Source of the DNA: Thermoguttaceae bacterium
Lineage (GTDB): Bacteria > Planctomycetota > Planctomycetia > Pirellulales > Thermoguttaceae
NCBI GenBank assembly: GCA_017939795.1
Contig: JAGBAA010000030.1
Coordinates: 1-63,083, forward strand
DNA length: 63,083 nucleotides
Direction of reading: 5' to 3'
Positions 18,329-26,299 of the stretch are shown here, in pieces. Under the pieces are notes generated by a model. That model was not told where the DNA came from, made no database searches, and was given only the letters and a program-made list of their open reading frames with translations. Position numbers and translations under genes: made by a program. Position 1 is the stretch's first letter, and each line of letters begins with the position of its first letter.

Positions 18329-18392
18329 GAAAGTTGGAGAGATCTCCCGTTCTCCCGTCCAGTTCGTCTCCCTCATTCAAGGAGTTTTTGCC

Positions 18393-18695
18393 ATGAAAGA
18401 ACGTTCAAGGCTCGCTGACGTATTTTATGTCCTCACGATCATGGGGACCGTGTGGGGCATGATCTGGTTATTTCCATTTATTTGGACCGTAGTGATACTT
18501 GGGATCAAGCAGTGTTTTTCCTGTCGGCTTGATTTTTCGGCTCAAATTGATAAGCTGCCATTTTTATGTGCGCTGGGGGCTGGTATCCTCCTGCTTTTGA
18601 ACCGAAAAACCAGTCTGTCTCTCTGGGGGGGCTTTCTTTTGATGATAAACCTTGAGAGTATCGTTGTGCTCGCCATTTATTCATTCCTTCGATAG
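18393..18695 (+). CDS. Small membrane protein, family B member 1
   Basis: A 100-residue protein with three hydrophobic helices and no recognised domain. Its start MKERSRLADVFYVLTIMGT and its leader (CAAGGAGTTTTTGCC before the ATG) are nearly identical to those of the gene at 19099, so the two arose by duplication. The C-terminal two thirds have diverged strongly. Confidence 0.65.
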   Translation: MKERSRLADVFYVLTIMGTVWGMIWLFPFIWTVVILGIKQCFSCRLDFSAQIDKLPFLCALGAGILLLLNRKTSLSLWGGFLLMINLESIVVLAIYSFLR

Positions 18696-18738
18696 AAAGC
18701 CGTTACCTTCCCAAAACTCGTAAAGCAGGAAACATATT

Positions 18739-19065
18739 ATGAAAAAAACTGTATCGCTCATTCTGTGCGCACTCGTTATCGCGGGAACCGCATGTTTCAT
18801 GACCCTGGAATTTCCCGGTCTCTGGCTATGGACACTGTTTGGAGTCGGCGAACGGACCCGCTCGATCCCCTGGTTTCCGTTCCTTTGGAAGAGCCATGTG
18901 GCTTTTACGTCTTTCCTTCCGATCCCATGCTGTCTGGCCGGATATTATTTCATGCGCCGCGGCAGAAAAGAAGCTCATTATCCGGCCGCAAAATTCATTT
19001 TTTGGATAAATCTTGCCCTGATCGTGAGCCTTGGTCTGATCCTGGGTTGGAAACTTTGTTTTTAG
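18739..19065 (+). CDS. Small membrane protein, family B member 2
   Basis: A 108-residue membrane protein. It starts MKKTVSLILCALVIAGTACF and shares FPGLWLWT, SFLPIPCCLAGYYFMRR and FIFWINLALI with the gene at 19099. The conserved PIPCCLAG loop with paired cysteines is the clearest family mark. No known function. Confidence 0.7.
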   Translation: MKKTVSLILCALVIAGTACFMTLEFPGLWLWTLFGVGERTRSIPWFPFLWKSHVAFTSFLPIPCCLAGYYFMRRGRKEAHYPAAKFIFWINLALIVSLGLILGWKLCF

Positions 19066-19098
19066 GAGCTGAGAATCGTTATTCAAGGAGTTTTTGCC

Positions 19099-19449
19099 AT
19101 GAAAGAACGTTCCATTACTGCTGACGTATTTTACGTCCTCACGATCATGGGGACTGCGTGGTTCATGTTCTGGGCATTTCCCGGTCTGTGGGTGTGGACG
19201 ACGCTGGCGATCTGCCAGTGGATGGCTCGTCTGTTTCCTCACTTCAAGGAGCTGATGGTGTTCTGCCATATCCTCGCGTGTCTCTTTCCGATCCCGTGCT
19301 GTCTGGCCGGATACTTTCTCATGCGCCGGAATAAAGAGGAAACCCGCTATCCGGGGGCGGCATTCATTTTTTGGCTGAATCTCGCGGTCATCCTGTTTTT
19401 TGGGTCATTCCTCCTCTGGGGAGCCCTCACCGACAAACTTCCATTTTAA
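19099..19449 (+). CDS. Small membrane protein, family B member 3
   Basis: A 116-residue membrane protein that combines the N-terminus of the 18393 gene (MKERSITADVFYVLTIMGT) with the central and C-terminal sequence of the 18739 gene (FPGLWVWT, FPIPCCLAGYFLMRRNKEE). It therefore looks like a recombinant or the ancestral form. AAGGAG lies before the ATG. Function unknown. Confidence 0.7.
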   Translation: MKERSITADVFYVLTIMGTAWFMFWAFPGLWVWTTLAICQWMARLFPHFKELMVFCHILACLFPIPCCLAGYFLMRRNKEETRYPGAAFIFWLNLAVILFFGSFLLWGALTDKLPF

Positions 19450-19470
19450 CGGACGCTTGAAAAACAGATA

Positions 19471-19495
19471 CCCCGCAGGTCCCAAATCTGCGGGG
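19471..19495 (+). other. Hairpin before family A member 3
   Basis: CCCCGCAG pairs with CTGCGGGG without a T run. It sits about 20 bases before the start of the next gene and could act as a processing or translation-control structure. Confidence 0.5.
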
Positions 19496-19514
19496 GAAAT
19501 GAAAGGAGGTCTCC

Positions 19515-19847
19515 ATGTTTCGCTATACCGACCTGAAATACATCCTGCTGGCGTTGCTTTCGGCGTTTGCTGCGGCGGGACCAATTCTGGGTCTCCTGAT
19601 ACTCGCGATCCTCCATGGGGATACCCCGCCGGCGAAGGAGTTCCGCTTTCCGCTCACCGTCTTCGGAGCGTTTGCGGTGTGGGTATTTCCTTTCCTCTCT
19701 TTTCTGTTGAGTTCCGCACTCATCGTGATGCTGCTGCGTTCCTCGGAAAAGATCTGGAAAAAGATACTCCTGACGCTTTTGCTGCTCCCCCTATACTGGT
19801 GGACCTGTCCATGCTGCCAAATGGCGCTGACGGAATTGTTTAGATGA
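19515..19847 (+). CDS. Small membrane protein, family A member 3
   Basis: A 110-residue paralogue of 17576 and 17894: MFRYTDLKYILLALL at the start, and SSEKIWKKILLTLLLLP towards the end. It has three membrane helices. AAAGGAGG precedes the ATG. It is encoded within the run of family B genes, so the two families are interleaved. Confidence 0.7.
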   Translation: MFRYTDLKYILLALLSAFAAAGPILGLLILAILHGDTPPAKEFRFPLTVFGAFAVWVFPFLSFLLSSALIVMLLRSSEKIWKKILLTLLLLPLYWWTCPCCQMALTELFR

Positions 19848-19876
19848 TTTGGACCCGAACCTCAAGGAGAACCATC

Positions 19877-20185
19877 ATGAAACAGTTTTTCACCTGGTTT
19901 TTGCCGATCTTCACATACATTTACATGATTGTGGCGGTGTTGGCGATCTTCAATATCGTCGGATTCGCGGACAGTCCGCAGGATCCATACTGTTATGGTC
20001 TGGCGGTTCTGCACTTTCTGCTGAGCTGCTGCTATCTCCCGGTATTTCTCCTGGGGATCATCTTCGTGAGGTCCGCCGCCTCGCTGATCTGGACGCTGAT
20101 TCCGTTTTTCCTGTTTTTCGCTGCGGGCAACGGGATATCCCTCATGTATAATTTCACCTCGTGGGCGAACATGATCTCCCGCTGA
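19877..20185 (+). CDS. Small membrane protein, unrecognised
   Basis: A 102-residue protein with about four hydrophobic segments (FLPIFTYIYMIVAVLAIF, LLSCCYLPVFLLGIIFV, LIWTLIPFFLFFAAG). ATG 19877 is chosen because AAGGAG lies eight bases upstream; the longer frame from 19844 has no such site. It is not obviously related to families A or B. It ends the compact run of small genes; a foldback element follows. Confidence 0.65.
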   Translation: MKQFFTWFLPIFTYIYMIVAVLAIFNIVGFADSPQDPYCYGLAVLHFLLSCCYLPVFLLGIIFVRSAASLIWTLIPFFLFFAAGNGISLMYNFTSWANMISR

Positions 20186-20190
20186 TGTTT

Positions 20191-20432
20191 TTTACCACTG
20201 AAAACACAGAAGGACCGCGGAAACACACAGAAAAGAAGGGAGAGATCCCAGACACGAAATTCACGGAATGCGCGAAAAAATACGAAAATGGATCTTTAAG
20301 ATCGCTTCGAGAAATTCGTTTCTTTTTGTGTTTTTCGTGTTTCCCCTGATATTTTTCCCCCTGATATTTCCGGGAGCTTTCCTTGTTTTTCATATTAGGA
20401 ATCCGCGTTTCTTCCGTGTTTTCAGTGGTAAA
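20191..20432. mobile_element. Foldback (MITE-like) element
   Basis: A 242-bp stretch bounded by 30-bp inverted ends that match at 27 positions (TTTACCACTGAAAACAC at the left and its complement at the right). The inside is also partly self-complementary and rich in ACACGAAA-type words. No coding capacity and no clear target duplication. Confidence 0.65.
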
Positions 20433-20547
20433 ATTCGGACGCGGACCCGATGGAGCTTCTTTTTCTTGACATCTCGGATAGAATATCGTGACCAAAGCGT
20501 GAAATGCGCGGAAGTTCTGTGCCTCAAACCTGAAACAGGAGGAAGAT

Positions 20548-20844
20548 ATGCGAATCCTTTACCTTGCGGGCGCGATCGCGATGCCCGTTCTTTTCATCCT
20601 TGGCATCAACATGATGCCGGTGAAAGATCCGACTTTTTTCAGCCGGGTCTTCATTCCTTTTGCCATTTTCGCGGGTCCCGTTGTGGGTCTGATCGCCGCG
20701 ATGATCTACCTGTGGAAACTCCAGCGGGAAAGCGTCCCCGGCACGTACCGCACGATGCGCCGCTGGCTCGGCTGGGGTCTGATGCTGGTGAATCTCCTGA
20801 CGATCTACCCGATCTACTACCTCATCGCCTCACTCGTCACCTGA
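20548..20844 (+). CDS. Small membrane protein, unrecognised
   Basis: A 98-residue protein with three hydrophobic helices and a basic middle (WKLQRESVPGTYRTMRRWLG). AGGAGGAAGAT precedes ATG 20548. It follows the foldback element and precedes icd. No family recognised. Its position suggests it belongs to the same accessory set. Confidence 0.65.
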   Translation: MRILYLAGAIAMPVLFILGINMMPVKDPTFFSRVFIPFAIFAGPVVGLIAAMIYLWKLQRESVPGTYRTMRRWLGWGLMLVNLLTIYPIYYLIASLVT

Positions 20845-20950
20845 CCCGAAAACACGGCCGCGTACACTCGCGCAGAGCATCTTTTTGCCTGACCGGCCCC
20901 GATGCTCTGCGTCTCTCCGTTTTTTAGCCCAAAAATTCTCCCACCCCGCC

Positions 20951-20978
20951 TTGAATTTTTTCTGTCCTGGATTAAAAT
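20951..20978 (+). promoter_or_regulatory. Promoter of isocitrate dehydrogenase
   Basis: TTGAAT, 16 bases, TAAAAT, about 45 bases before the GTG start. Confidence 0.65.
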
Positions 20979-21023
20979 AGTATTCAAAATGTTTTCTTTT
21001 CCTTTAACCCATGGAGGTGAATT

Positions 21024-22121
21024 GTGGCTTACGATGTTACTTTGATCACTGGCGACGGTACCGGACCCGAACTCGCGGAAGCCGCACGCCGATGCGTGGA
21101 CGCCACGGGCGTGAAGATCGACTGGGATGTTCAGGAAGCCGGGATCGACGTCATGGAACGTATCGGCACCCCGCTGCCGGAACCGCTTCTCGAATCGCTT
21201 GACCGCACCAAGCTCGCTCTGAAAGCCCCGATCACGACCCCGGTCGGAACGGGTTTCCGCAGCATCAACGTCCATCTGCGTCAGGCTCTGGGCCTCTACG
21301 CCTGTGTCCGCCCGTGCAAATACTACCCCGGCGTGCGCAGCTTCTTCTCCTCCGTCCCGGTCGACCTGGTCATCGTGCGTGAAAATACCGAAGACCTCTA
21401 CGCCGGTATCGAATTCCAGCGCGGTACGGAAGAATGCGGAAAGCTCTACGATTTCATCAACGAAATGTCCCCGAACCGTCCGATCCGCTCCGGCCGTGAC
21501 GAAACGGGCATCTCCATCAAACCGATCTCCGTCGCGGGTACCGAACGCATCATCCGCTACGCTTTCGAATATGCGAAGCGCGAAAACCGCAAAAAGGTCA
21601 CCTACGTCCACAAAGCCAACATCATGAAGTTCTCCGACGGCCTGTTCCAGGAAGTCTGCGAGGGCGTGGCGAAAGAGTATCCGGAGATCGAATCGGAATT
21701 CCGTCTCATCGACAACATGTGCATGCAGCTCGCGCAGAAACCGGAACAGTACGACGTGATCTGCCTTCCGAACCTCTACGGCGACATCCTGAGCGACCTG
21801 GCGGCCGGTCTGGTCGGCGGTCTGGGAGTGGCTCCGGGCGCGAATATCGGAAAAGACGGCGCGGTGTTTGAAGCGACTCACGGTTCCGCTCCGAAATACA
21901 AGGGGCTGAACAAGGTGAATCCGACCGCGATGATCCTCTCCGGTATGCTGATGCTCCGTCATCTGGGCGAAAAAGAAGCTGCGGACAAACTGGAAAACGC
22001 CGTCGCGAAAGTGATCGCGGAAGGCAAGTCGGTCACGTACGACATGAAAGCCGACCGCAACGATCCGACCGCCGTCGGAACGCAGGAAATGGCCGACGCC
22101 ATCTGCGAAGCCATGGCGTAA
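21024..22121 (+). CDS. icd: Isocitrate/isopropylmalate dehydrogenase family, probably NAD-dependent isocitrate dehydrogenase
   Basis: A 365-residue beta-decarboxylating dehydrogenase that would oxidise isocitrate to 2-oxoglutarate in the citric acid cycle. The start is GTG 21024 after a strong GGAGGTGA. The N-terminus [16 protein letters not shown], the substrate loop [14 protein letters not shown], and the metal-binding stretch [21 protein letters not shown] are present. The nucleotide-binding region contains [20 protein letters not shown]. The [11 protein letters not shown] form and the short length point to the NAD-type isocitrate dehydrogenase group rather than LeuB. The product feeds glutamate dehydrogenase, encoded elsewhere in the window. 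Confidence 0.88.
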   Translation: MAYDVTLITGDGTGPELAEAARRCVDATGVKIDWDVQEAGIDVMERIGTPLPEPLLESLDRTKLALKAPITTPVGTGFRSINVHLRQALGLYACVRPCKYYPGVRSFFSSVPVDLVIVRENTEDLYAGIEFQRGTEECGKLYDFINEMSPNRPIRSGRDETGISIKPISVAGTERIIRYAFEYAKRENRKKVTYVHKANIMKFSDGLFQEVCEGVAKEYPEIESEFRLIDNMCMQLAQKPEQYDVICLPNLYGDILSDLAAGLVGGLGVAPGANIGKDGAVFEATHGSAPKYKGLNKVNPTAMILSGMLMLRHLGEKEAADKLENAVAKVIAEGKSVTYDMKADRNDPTAVGTQEMADAICEAMA

Positions 22122-22138
22122 GAAAACGTTCTTCACTC

Positions 22139-22165
22139 GGGGAGGTCTCGGCCTCCCTTTTCTTT
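22139..22165 (+). terminator. Terminator of icd
   Basis: GGGAGG pairs with CCTCCC and is followed by TTTTCTTTT, 18 bases after the icd stop. Confidence 0.8.
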
Positions 22166-22197
22166 TGAAAGTTTCTTTCTTTTCAGAGGACTCCGTT

Positions 22198-23160
22198 TTG
22201 TTTGAGTTTGAAAGATCACCCGGCGGCGTGATGCTTACCCGGTTTCGGGGTGAGGGAGTTTCCAGAGCCGCGGTTCCTGAAATCGTGGAAGGTCTGCCCG
22301 TCGTGCGGATCGCGGAGGAGGCGTTCGCGAATGTACGGGGACTCCGGGAGGTCATGCTTCCCCAAACCGTCCAGTCCCTCGGACGTTCCGTCTTTTACGG
22401 ATGCCGGGATCTGGAAAAAGCGGTCCTTCCCGACGGGCTTGAGGTCCTGCCCCCTTCCGCGTTCAGCTACTGCGGGGCACTCCGCGAGGTTCGGCTTCCT
22501 TCCCGGCTTAAGGCTCTGTGCGAAAATGCGTTCTGGTCCTGCGGAAATCTGGAAAACGTCTCGCTTCCCCACGGTCTGCGATTCATTGGAGGCTCGGCTT
22601 TTCATGAATGTTTCTCGCTCCGTTCGGTCTTCCTTCCCGCCGCGGTCCGGCACGTTGGAGTCCCCGCGTTTGATGACTGCCGGAGTCTGCGAAGTATCCG
22701 CGTTTCGGAACAGAATCCGTTTTTTACCGCGCCTTCCGGTCTTCTTTTGGGGGAAGGAGGCCGAACGCTCCTCTGCTTCCCGGCAGGCATGGAAACCTCA
22801 AATTTTACGCTCCCTCCCAACTGCGTGAAACTCTCCCGGTATGCCTTCTGCGGAAATGTCCATCTGCGCAGCATCACGCTTCCCGAGGGACTTTCCGTCC
22901 TGCCCGAAGAAGTTTTCCGCGACTGTTCCGGCCTTGAAGAAGTCCGTCTTCCCTCCACCCTGCGCGAGATCGGCGAAGGCGCCTTCCGCAGATGCCTGCG
23001 TCTGCATCGGCTCGTACTTCCTGAGGGATTGCGCGTCATCGGCGATTCCGCGTTCAGTGCGTGCGAAAGTCTTTCAAACCTCCGTCTTCCTGCGGGTCTT
23101 CAACATTTGGGAGAGGACGTTTTCTCGTTCTGCCGTCCGGATGTCTGCCTGGACCAATGA
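22198..23160 (+). CDS. BspA-type leucine-rich repeat protein
   Basis: A 320-residue protein made almost entirely of 23-residue BspA-type (LRR_5) repeats with the pattern AFxxCxxLxxVxLPxxLxxI. These form a solenoid that usually binds other proteins. TTG 22198 is chosen because GAGGA lies before it and the protein then begins LFEFERSPGGVMLTRF, as family members do; the longer frame starts inside the icd terminator. No signal peptide is visible, so it is probably cytoplasmic, unlike the secreted BspA of Bacteroidetes. One repeat is interrupted by a loop (SEQNPFFTAPSGLLLGEGGRTLLCFPAG) that is standard in this family. Transcription may depend on icd read-through. Confidence 0.82.
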   Translation: MFEFERSPGGVMLTRFRGEGVSRAAVPEIVEGLPVVRIAEEAFANVRGLREVMLPQTVQSLGRSVFYGCRDLEKAVLPDGLEVLPPSAFSYCGALREVRLPSRLKALCENAFWSCGNLENVSLPHGLRFIGGSAFHECFSLRSVFLPAAVRHVGVPAFDDCRSLRSIRVSEQNPFFTAPSGLLLGEGGRTLLCFPAGMETSNFTLPPNCVKLSRYAFCGNVHLRSITLPEGLSVLPEEVFRDCSGLEEVRLPSTLREIGEGAFRRCLRLHRLVLPEGLRVIGDSAFSACESLSNLRLPAGLQHLGEDVFSFCRPDVCLDQ

Positions 23161-23192
23161 ACCTCCGCACGTTTCCGACTGTCAGCTCCCCC

Positions 23193-23221
23193 TTGACAAA
23201 ATCACCGCTTCCGGGTACATT
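23193..23221 (+). promoter_or_regulatory. Promoter of second metallo-hydrolase
   Basis: TTGACA, 17 bases, TACATT. It shares the -35 box and following bases with the copy-1 promoter at 13078, so the promoter was duplicated with the gene. Confidence 0.8.
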
Positions 23222-23275
23222 ATTTTAAAAAGAACGTTCATTCCCCCCCACCTTTTTATTTTCAGGGAGATCCTC

Positions 23276-24193
23276 ATGAAAACCAACCGCCGTCAATTTC
23301 TTTCCGCAGCCGGAGCTGCCGTTCTGGGAAGCGCGCTGTGCGTGAACTTTCCCCTTTCCGCTCAGACGCCCGACGAAATCGAAATGACCGTCTGCCAGCT
23401 CACGAATAAGACCCGCTCGCAGATGATGTCCTACATTATCCGCACGAAGACCGGAGAACTGATCGTCGTGGACGGCGGGATGGCCGGCGATGCAGATCAT
23501 TTGCTTGAGATGCTCGAAAAGCTGGGCGGACCGAAACCGAAAGTTACCGCGTGGTTCCTCTCCCACTGCCATTCGGACCACTTTATGGCACTCACGGAAC
23601 TCATCCGGACGGACCGGCTGCCGGAGGTCGAGAAATTCTACTTCAACTTCCCAGAACTGAAATGGATCGAAACGTACGAGGCCGTCTGGGCGCACGAAGC
23701 GAAATGTTTCTTTGAGCATATCGTGAAGGTCCAGGACCGCATCATCACGACGCGGAAGGACCAGAAACTCACCTTTGGCCCCCTGACCGTCACGGTGCTG
23801 AACGATCCGTATCTGTGCGAGCGCAATCCGGTCAACAACTCGAACGTCTGTTTCCGTTTCGAGACCAGAAATTCCTCCCTCATCTTCCTTGGAGACCTCG
23901 GAAAAGAAGGAAGCACGGAACTCCTCAAACTTCAGCCCGCGGAAATGCTCCGTGCCGAGGCCGTCCAGATGGCCCACCACGGACAGCAGGGAGCCACTCG
24001 GGAACTCTACGCCGTCATCGCGCCGAAGATCTGTTTCTGGCCCACTCCTGACTGGCTCTGGAACAACGACCGCGGAAAAGGTCCCGACTCCGGACCGTGG
24101 AAGATCCGCCTCGAACAGCAGTGGATGAAGGAACTCAACGTTCAGACCCACTACATCGGGAAAGACGGCACCGTCTGCGTCGATCTCGACTGA
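23276..24193 (+). CDS. Tat-exported metallo-beta-lactamase-fold hydrolase, copy 2
   Basis: A 305-residue paralogue of 13163-14080 with the same Tat signal MKTNRRQFLSAAGAAVLGSA and the same metal ligands (HCHSDH here instead of HCHGDH, MAHHGQQ, GDLG). A longer open frame extends upstream to 22841, but GGGAG before ATG 23276, the promoter and the identity to copy 1 fix the start. The first 110 and last 160 residues are almost identical to copy 1. The segment KFYFNFPELKWIETYEAVWA and onward is replaced, so the two enzymes may act on different substrates. Confidence 0.88.
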   Translation: MKTNRRQFLSAAGAAVLGSALCVNFPLSAQTPDEIEMTVCQLTNKTRSQMMSYIIRTKTGELIVVDGGMAGDADHLLEMLEKLGGPKPKVTAWFLSHCHSDHFMALTELIRTDRLPEVEKFYFNFPELKWIETYEAVWAHEAKCFFEHIVKVQDRIITTRKDQKLTFGPLTVTVLNDPYLCERNPVNNSNVCFRFETRNSSLIFLGDLGKEGSTELLKLQPAEMLRAEAVQMAHHGQQGATRELYAVIAPKICFWPTPDWLWNNDRGKGPDSGPWKIRLEQQWMKELNVQTHYIGKDGTVCVDLD

Positions 24194-24256
24194 AATTGTG
24201 CACGACACGAATTTCACGCAAAAAGCCTTCCCGTATTTGCGGAGACAGAACTCGGG

Positions 24257-24469
24257 ATGTGGATCGGTACACAGCTTCCGGACAAACCAGCCGCAAGCAG
24301 GAGAACACGATATGAAAAGAAGATCCTGACGGCACTTTACTATTTTGCCATTTCGGGAGTCTTCTGGCTCGTCGTCTGGTTCCTCATCCTGCCTGGTCTG
24401 CTGTTCTATTTTTTGCCGGAGATCCCGATCTGGATCTGGTATGCGATCCAGCTGGACATGAATCGGTGA
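24257..24469 (+). pseudogene. Small membrane protein, probable family B relative with a frameshift
   Basis: The open frame gives 70 residues, ending LYYFAISGVFWLVVWFLILP and a second helix, but its ATG at 24257 lacks a good ribosome binding site. AGGAG stands properly before another ATG at 24312, whose frame stops after five codons. Adding one A to the AAAA run at 24315-24318 would give MKKKILTALYYFAISG, which resembles the start of the 18739 gene. So this is either a decayed gene or a homopolymer error. Alternatively the 70-residue frame is used as it stands. Confidence 0.5.
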
Positions 24470-24504
24470 GGGAGCGGGGTCTTTCAAAAATTTCGACAAA
24501 AAAA

Positions 24505-24549
24505 CTCCCCGAACGTTCCTTTTCGTGAACACTCGGGGAGCTGTTTTTT
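24505..24549. terminator. Bidirectional terminator
   Basis: CTCCCCGA pairs with TCGGGGAG. A T run follows on the plus strand, and an A run at 24498-24504 gives a T run on the minus strand. It serves the plus gene to its left and the minus gene to its right. Confidence 0.85.
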
Positions 24550-25354
24550 ACTGTTTCGCTTGATCTTCCCAAACCAGCTGACCGTCTTTCAGGACTGCCG
24601 ACCGGGCAAGCGCCCAATTGCGGTTCGCTTCGCCATTCTCGCGGCGGTGTGTCGCGATCATGAGGCGCGGTTCACCATTTTCCGACGGCGGAAGCTCGTA
24701 AACGCCGACACTCGCGTCGATCTTATGCTTCCCGACGACCTTCAGGTCCGCATCGCACTGGATCGTCCCTTCCTTGCCGTACGTGCCGAGCCAAAAAGAT
24801 CCGTTCGCCCACGCAAACGCCTGGATCCCGTAAACAGTCCGGCCGGGAACATGACGGCGGTCAACGACCTGGAAATCTTTCGTCATTTTGAAAACCCGGC
24901 AGAACGGCGTCGGGTCTTCAACGACCTTCCCGCAGCAGAGATAAAAAAAGCCGTCATGGAACGAGATCCCGTCCAGCCCCACCGTATCCAGTTCCGGAAT
25001 GCTGATCTTTTCCAGAAGCGTAAGGTCTTTGCAGTCGTAAATATAGATCCATGCCGACTGATCCTCATTCGGCCAGTTCAGGTGCGTCGCGACGTAGAGT
25101 TTTCCATCCGCGACACAGCAGTCGCCGTGGTGTGACGGAACGTCGATCTGGATGAGACGCTTTCCGTTCAGGTCGCTTTTCATCAAAACGCTGGTGAAGC
25201 TCCAGAAGATCGACTCGCCGTCCGACGCAAACCCCTGAAGATGATGCGGATACTCACCTTCACAGCGAAATTCGACCGCAGATACCGTCCCCATGCTCAA
25301 CGCCAGCACAAGAAGGGCAGAAGCCAAAGAAAAAACAAAACGAAACATTTTCAT
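24548..25354 (-). CDS. Exported beta-propeller-like protein
   Basis: A 268-residue exported protein. ATG 25354 (MKMFRFVFSLASALLVLALS) is chosen for its AAAGGA site; residues 1-26 are a signal peptide ending near VSA. The mature part alternates ASDGESIFWSF, CVADGKLYVATHLN, IYIYDCKDLTLLEKI, SFHDGFFYLCCG and FAWANGSFWLGTYG, a pattern of beta-propeller blades as in NHL or quinoprotein-like proteins. There is no obvious catalytic residue set. It has its own promoter and ends at the bidirectional terminator, so it is monocistronic. Confidence 0.75.
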   Translation of the reverse strand: MKMFRFVFSLASALLVLALSMGTVSAVEFRCEGEYPHHLQGFASDGESIFWSFTSVLMKSDLNGKRLIQIDVPSHHGDCCVADGKLYVATHLNWPNEDQSAWIYIYDCKDLTLLEKISIPELDTVGLDGISFHDGFFYLCCGKVVEDPTPFCRVFKMTKDFQVVDRRHVPGRTVYGIQAFAWANGSFWLGTYGKEGTIQCDADLKVVGKHKIDASVGVYELPPSENGEPRLMIATHRRENGEANRNWALARSAVLKDGQLVWEDQAKQ

Positions 25355-25419
25355 ACGCATTCCTTTCAAACAGCTCGGTGGGACGGAAAATCTCTTTCTG
25401 GCAAAAACGCCCGATCCTG

Positions 25420-25448
25420 ATTTTAGCACGAACCTCCCCTTCTGTCAA
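25420..25448 (-). promoter_or_regulatory. Promoter of the propeller-like protein
   Basis: On the minus strand TTGACA, 17 bases, TAAAAT, about 60 bases before the start codon. Confidence 0.75.
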
Positions 25449-25493
25449 GCACCCGGACCAGAGATCCGCAAAAAGAAACGGCAAAAAATGCCG

Positions 25494-25530
25494 TAAAAAA
25501 AGCAGAACAGCCCGGATGAGCCATTCTGCT
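25494..25530 (-). terminator. Terminator of the alpha operon
   Basis: On the minus strand AGCAGAA pairs with TTCTGCT and a seven-T run follows, 30 bases after the rplQ stop. Confidence 0.8.
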
Positions 25531-25562
25531 TTTCGTAGATCCGATCCGATCTTCGTCTGAAA

Positions 25563-26132
25563 TTACTCAGCGTCGAAGCTCGGTTTCACAGCTTCCGCCT
25601 TGCGCTCGTTCTTGACGAACTCAAGGATCGCACGGGTACCAGCGTCGCCAAGACGCGGCTTGGCCAGACGAAGGATGCGCGTGTAACCGCCCTGGCGATC
25701 AACGAACATCGGAGCGACGACGTCGAACAGGAGTTTCACAGCGGTTTCATCATGGAGAAGCTGGGCCAGACGGCGGCGGGCAGCCACGACCGGCGCATTC
25801 ACTTTGTTCCATTCCTGCCACGCTTCGCTCTTGCGCCATTCTTTGTATTCGGCACTGCGGCGGTCACGGGTCGGAACCATCGCGTCGGCGGCAGCTTTGG
25901 CAGCCAGAGCATTCTTGGCGATCGTGACGCACTTTTCGACGAACGGACGAACTTCCTTCGCCTTCTGGATCGTCGTGATGATGCGGCCTTTCACTTTCGG
26001 AGCCTGCTTGGCATCATAGTAATCTTCCACATCGCGTTCCGTCAGAATGAGGGAAACGGCCAGCATACGGAGAAGGGCGCGCTGATGCTTCGGGTTACGA
26101 CCAAATTTACGACCTGCAAAACGATGTCTCAT
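25563..26132 (-). CDS. rplQ: 50S ribosomal protein L17
   Basis: A 189-residue bL17, a large-subunit protein near the exit tunnel. It has the family start MRHRFAGRKFGRNPKHQRALLRM and the end RQGGYTRILRLAKPRLGDAGTRAILEFV. It is about 60 residues longer than the usual 120-130. The excess is a middle insertion (AAADAMVPTRDRRSAEYKEW and following residues, rich in Ala, Arg and Trp) between the two conserved parts, plus a short charged tail. It is the last gene of the alpha operon, after rpoA. Confidence 0.96.
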   Translation of the reverse strand: MRHRFAGRKFGRNPKHQRALLRMLAVSLILTERDVEDYYDAKQAPKVKGRIITTIQKAKEVRPFVEKCVTIAKNALAAKAAADAMVPTRDRRSAEYKEWRKSEAWQEWNKVNAPVVAARRRLAQLLHDETAVKLLFDVVAPMFVDRQGGYTRILRLAKPRLGDAGTRAILEFVKNERKAEAVKPSFDAE

Positions 26133-26299
26133 GGATTTACCTTTTCTTTTTTCTGGGGTAGGGGACTCCTAAAAAGTCCCAAATCAATTTCGAGCCATGC
26201 CCGGCTTCGATTCTGAAATCTCTCAGTCTCCCAAAGGAAACAGGAAGCCGTTCACGCCCCAACGCAAAAACGAGCCGGACGCCCGGCCCGTGGATTTTT

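Larger units (their letters stand above)
18214..18343 (+). repeat. Terminator-promoter cassette, copy 2
   Basis: The second copy of the cassette at 14094-14221, of almost the same length and with the same order of hairpin, linker and promoter. It ends one transcript and starts the next. Confidence 0.9.

Noticed and set aside
20817..22355. 512-codon minus-strand open frame
   Set aside because: It lies opposite icd, whose plus-strand product is unmistakable.
22841..23275. 145-residue N-terminal extension of metallo-hydrolase copy 2
   Set aside because: It overlaps the leucine-rich repeat gene in another frame. The promoter at 23193, the binding site and the identity to copy 1 place the start at 23276.
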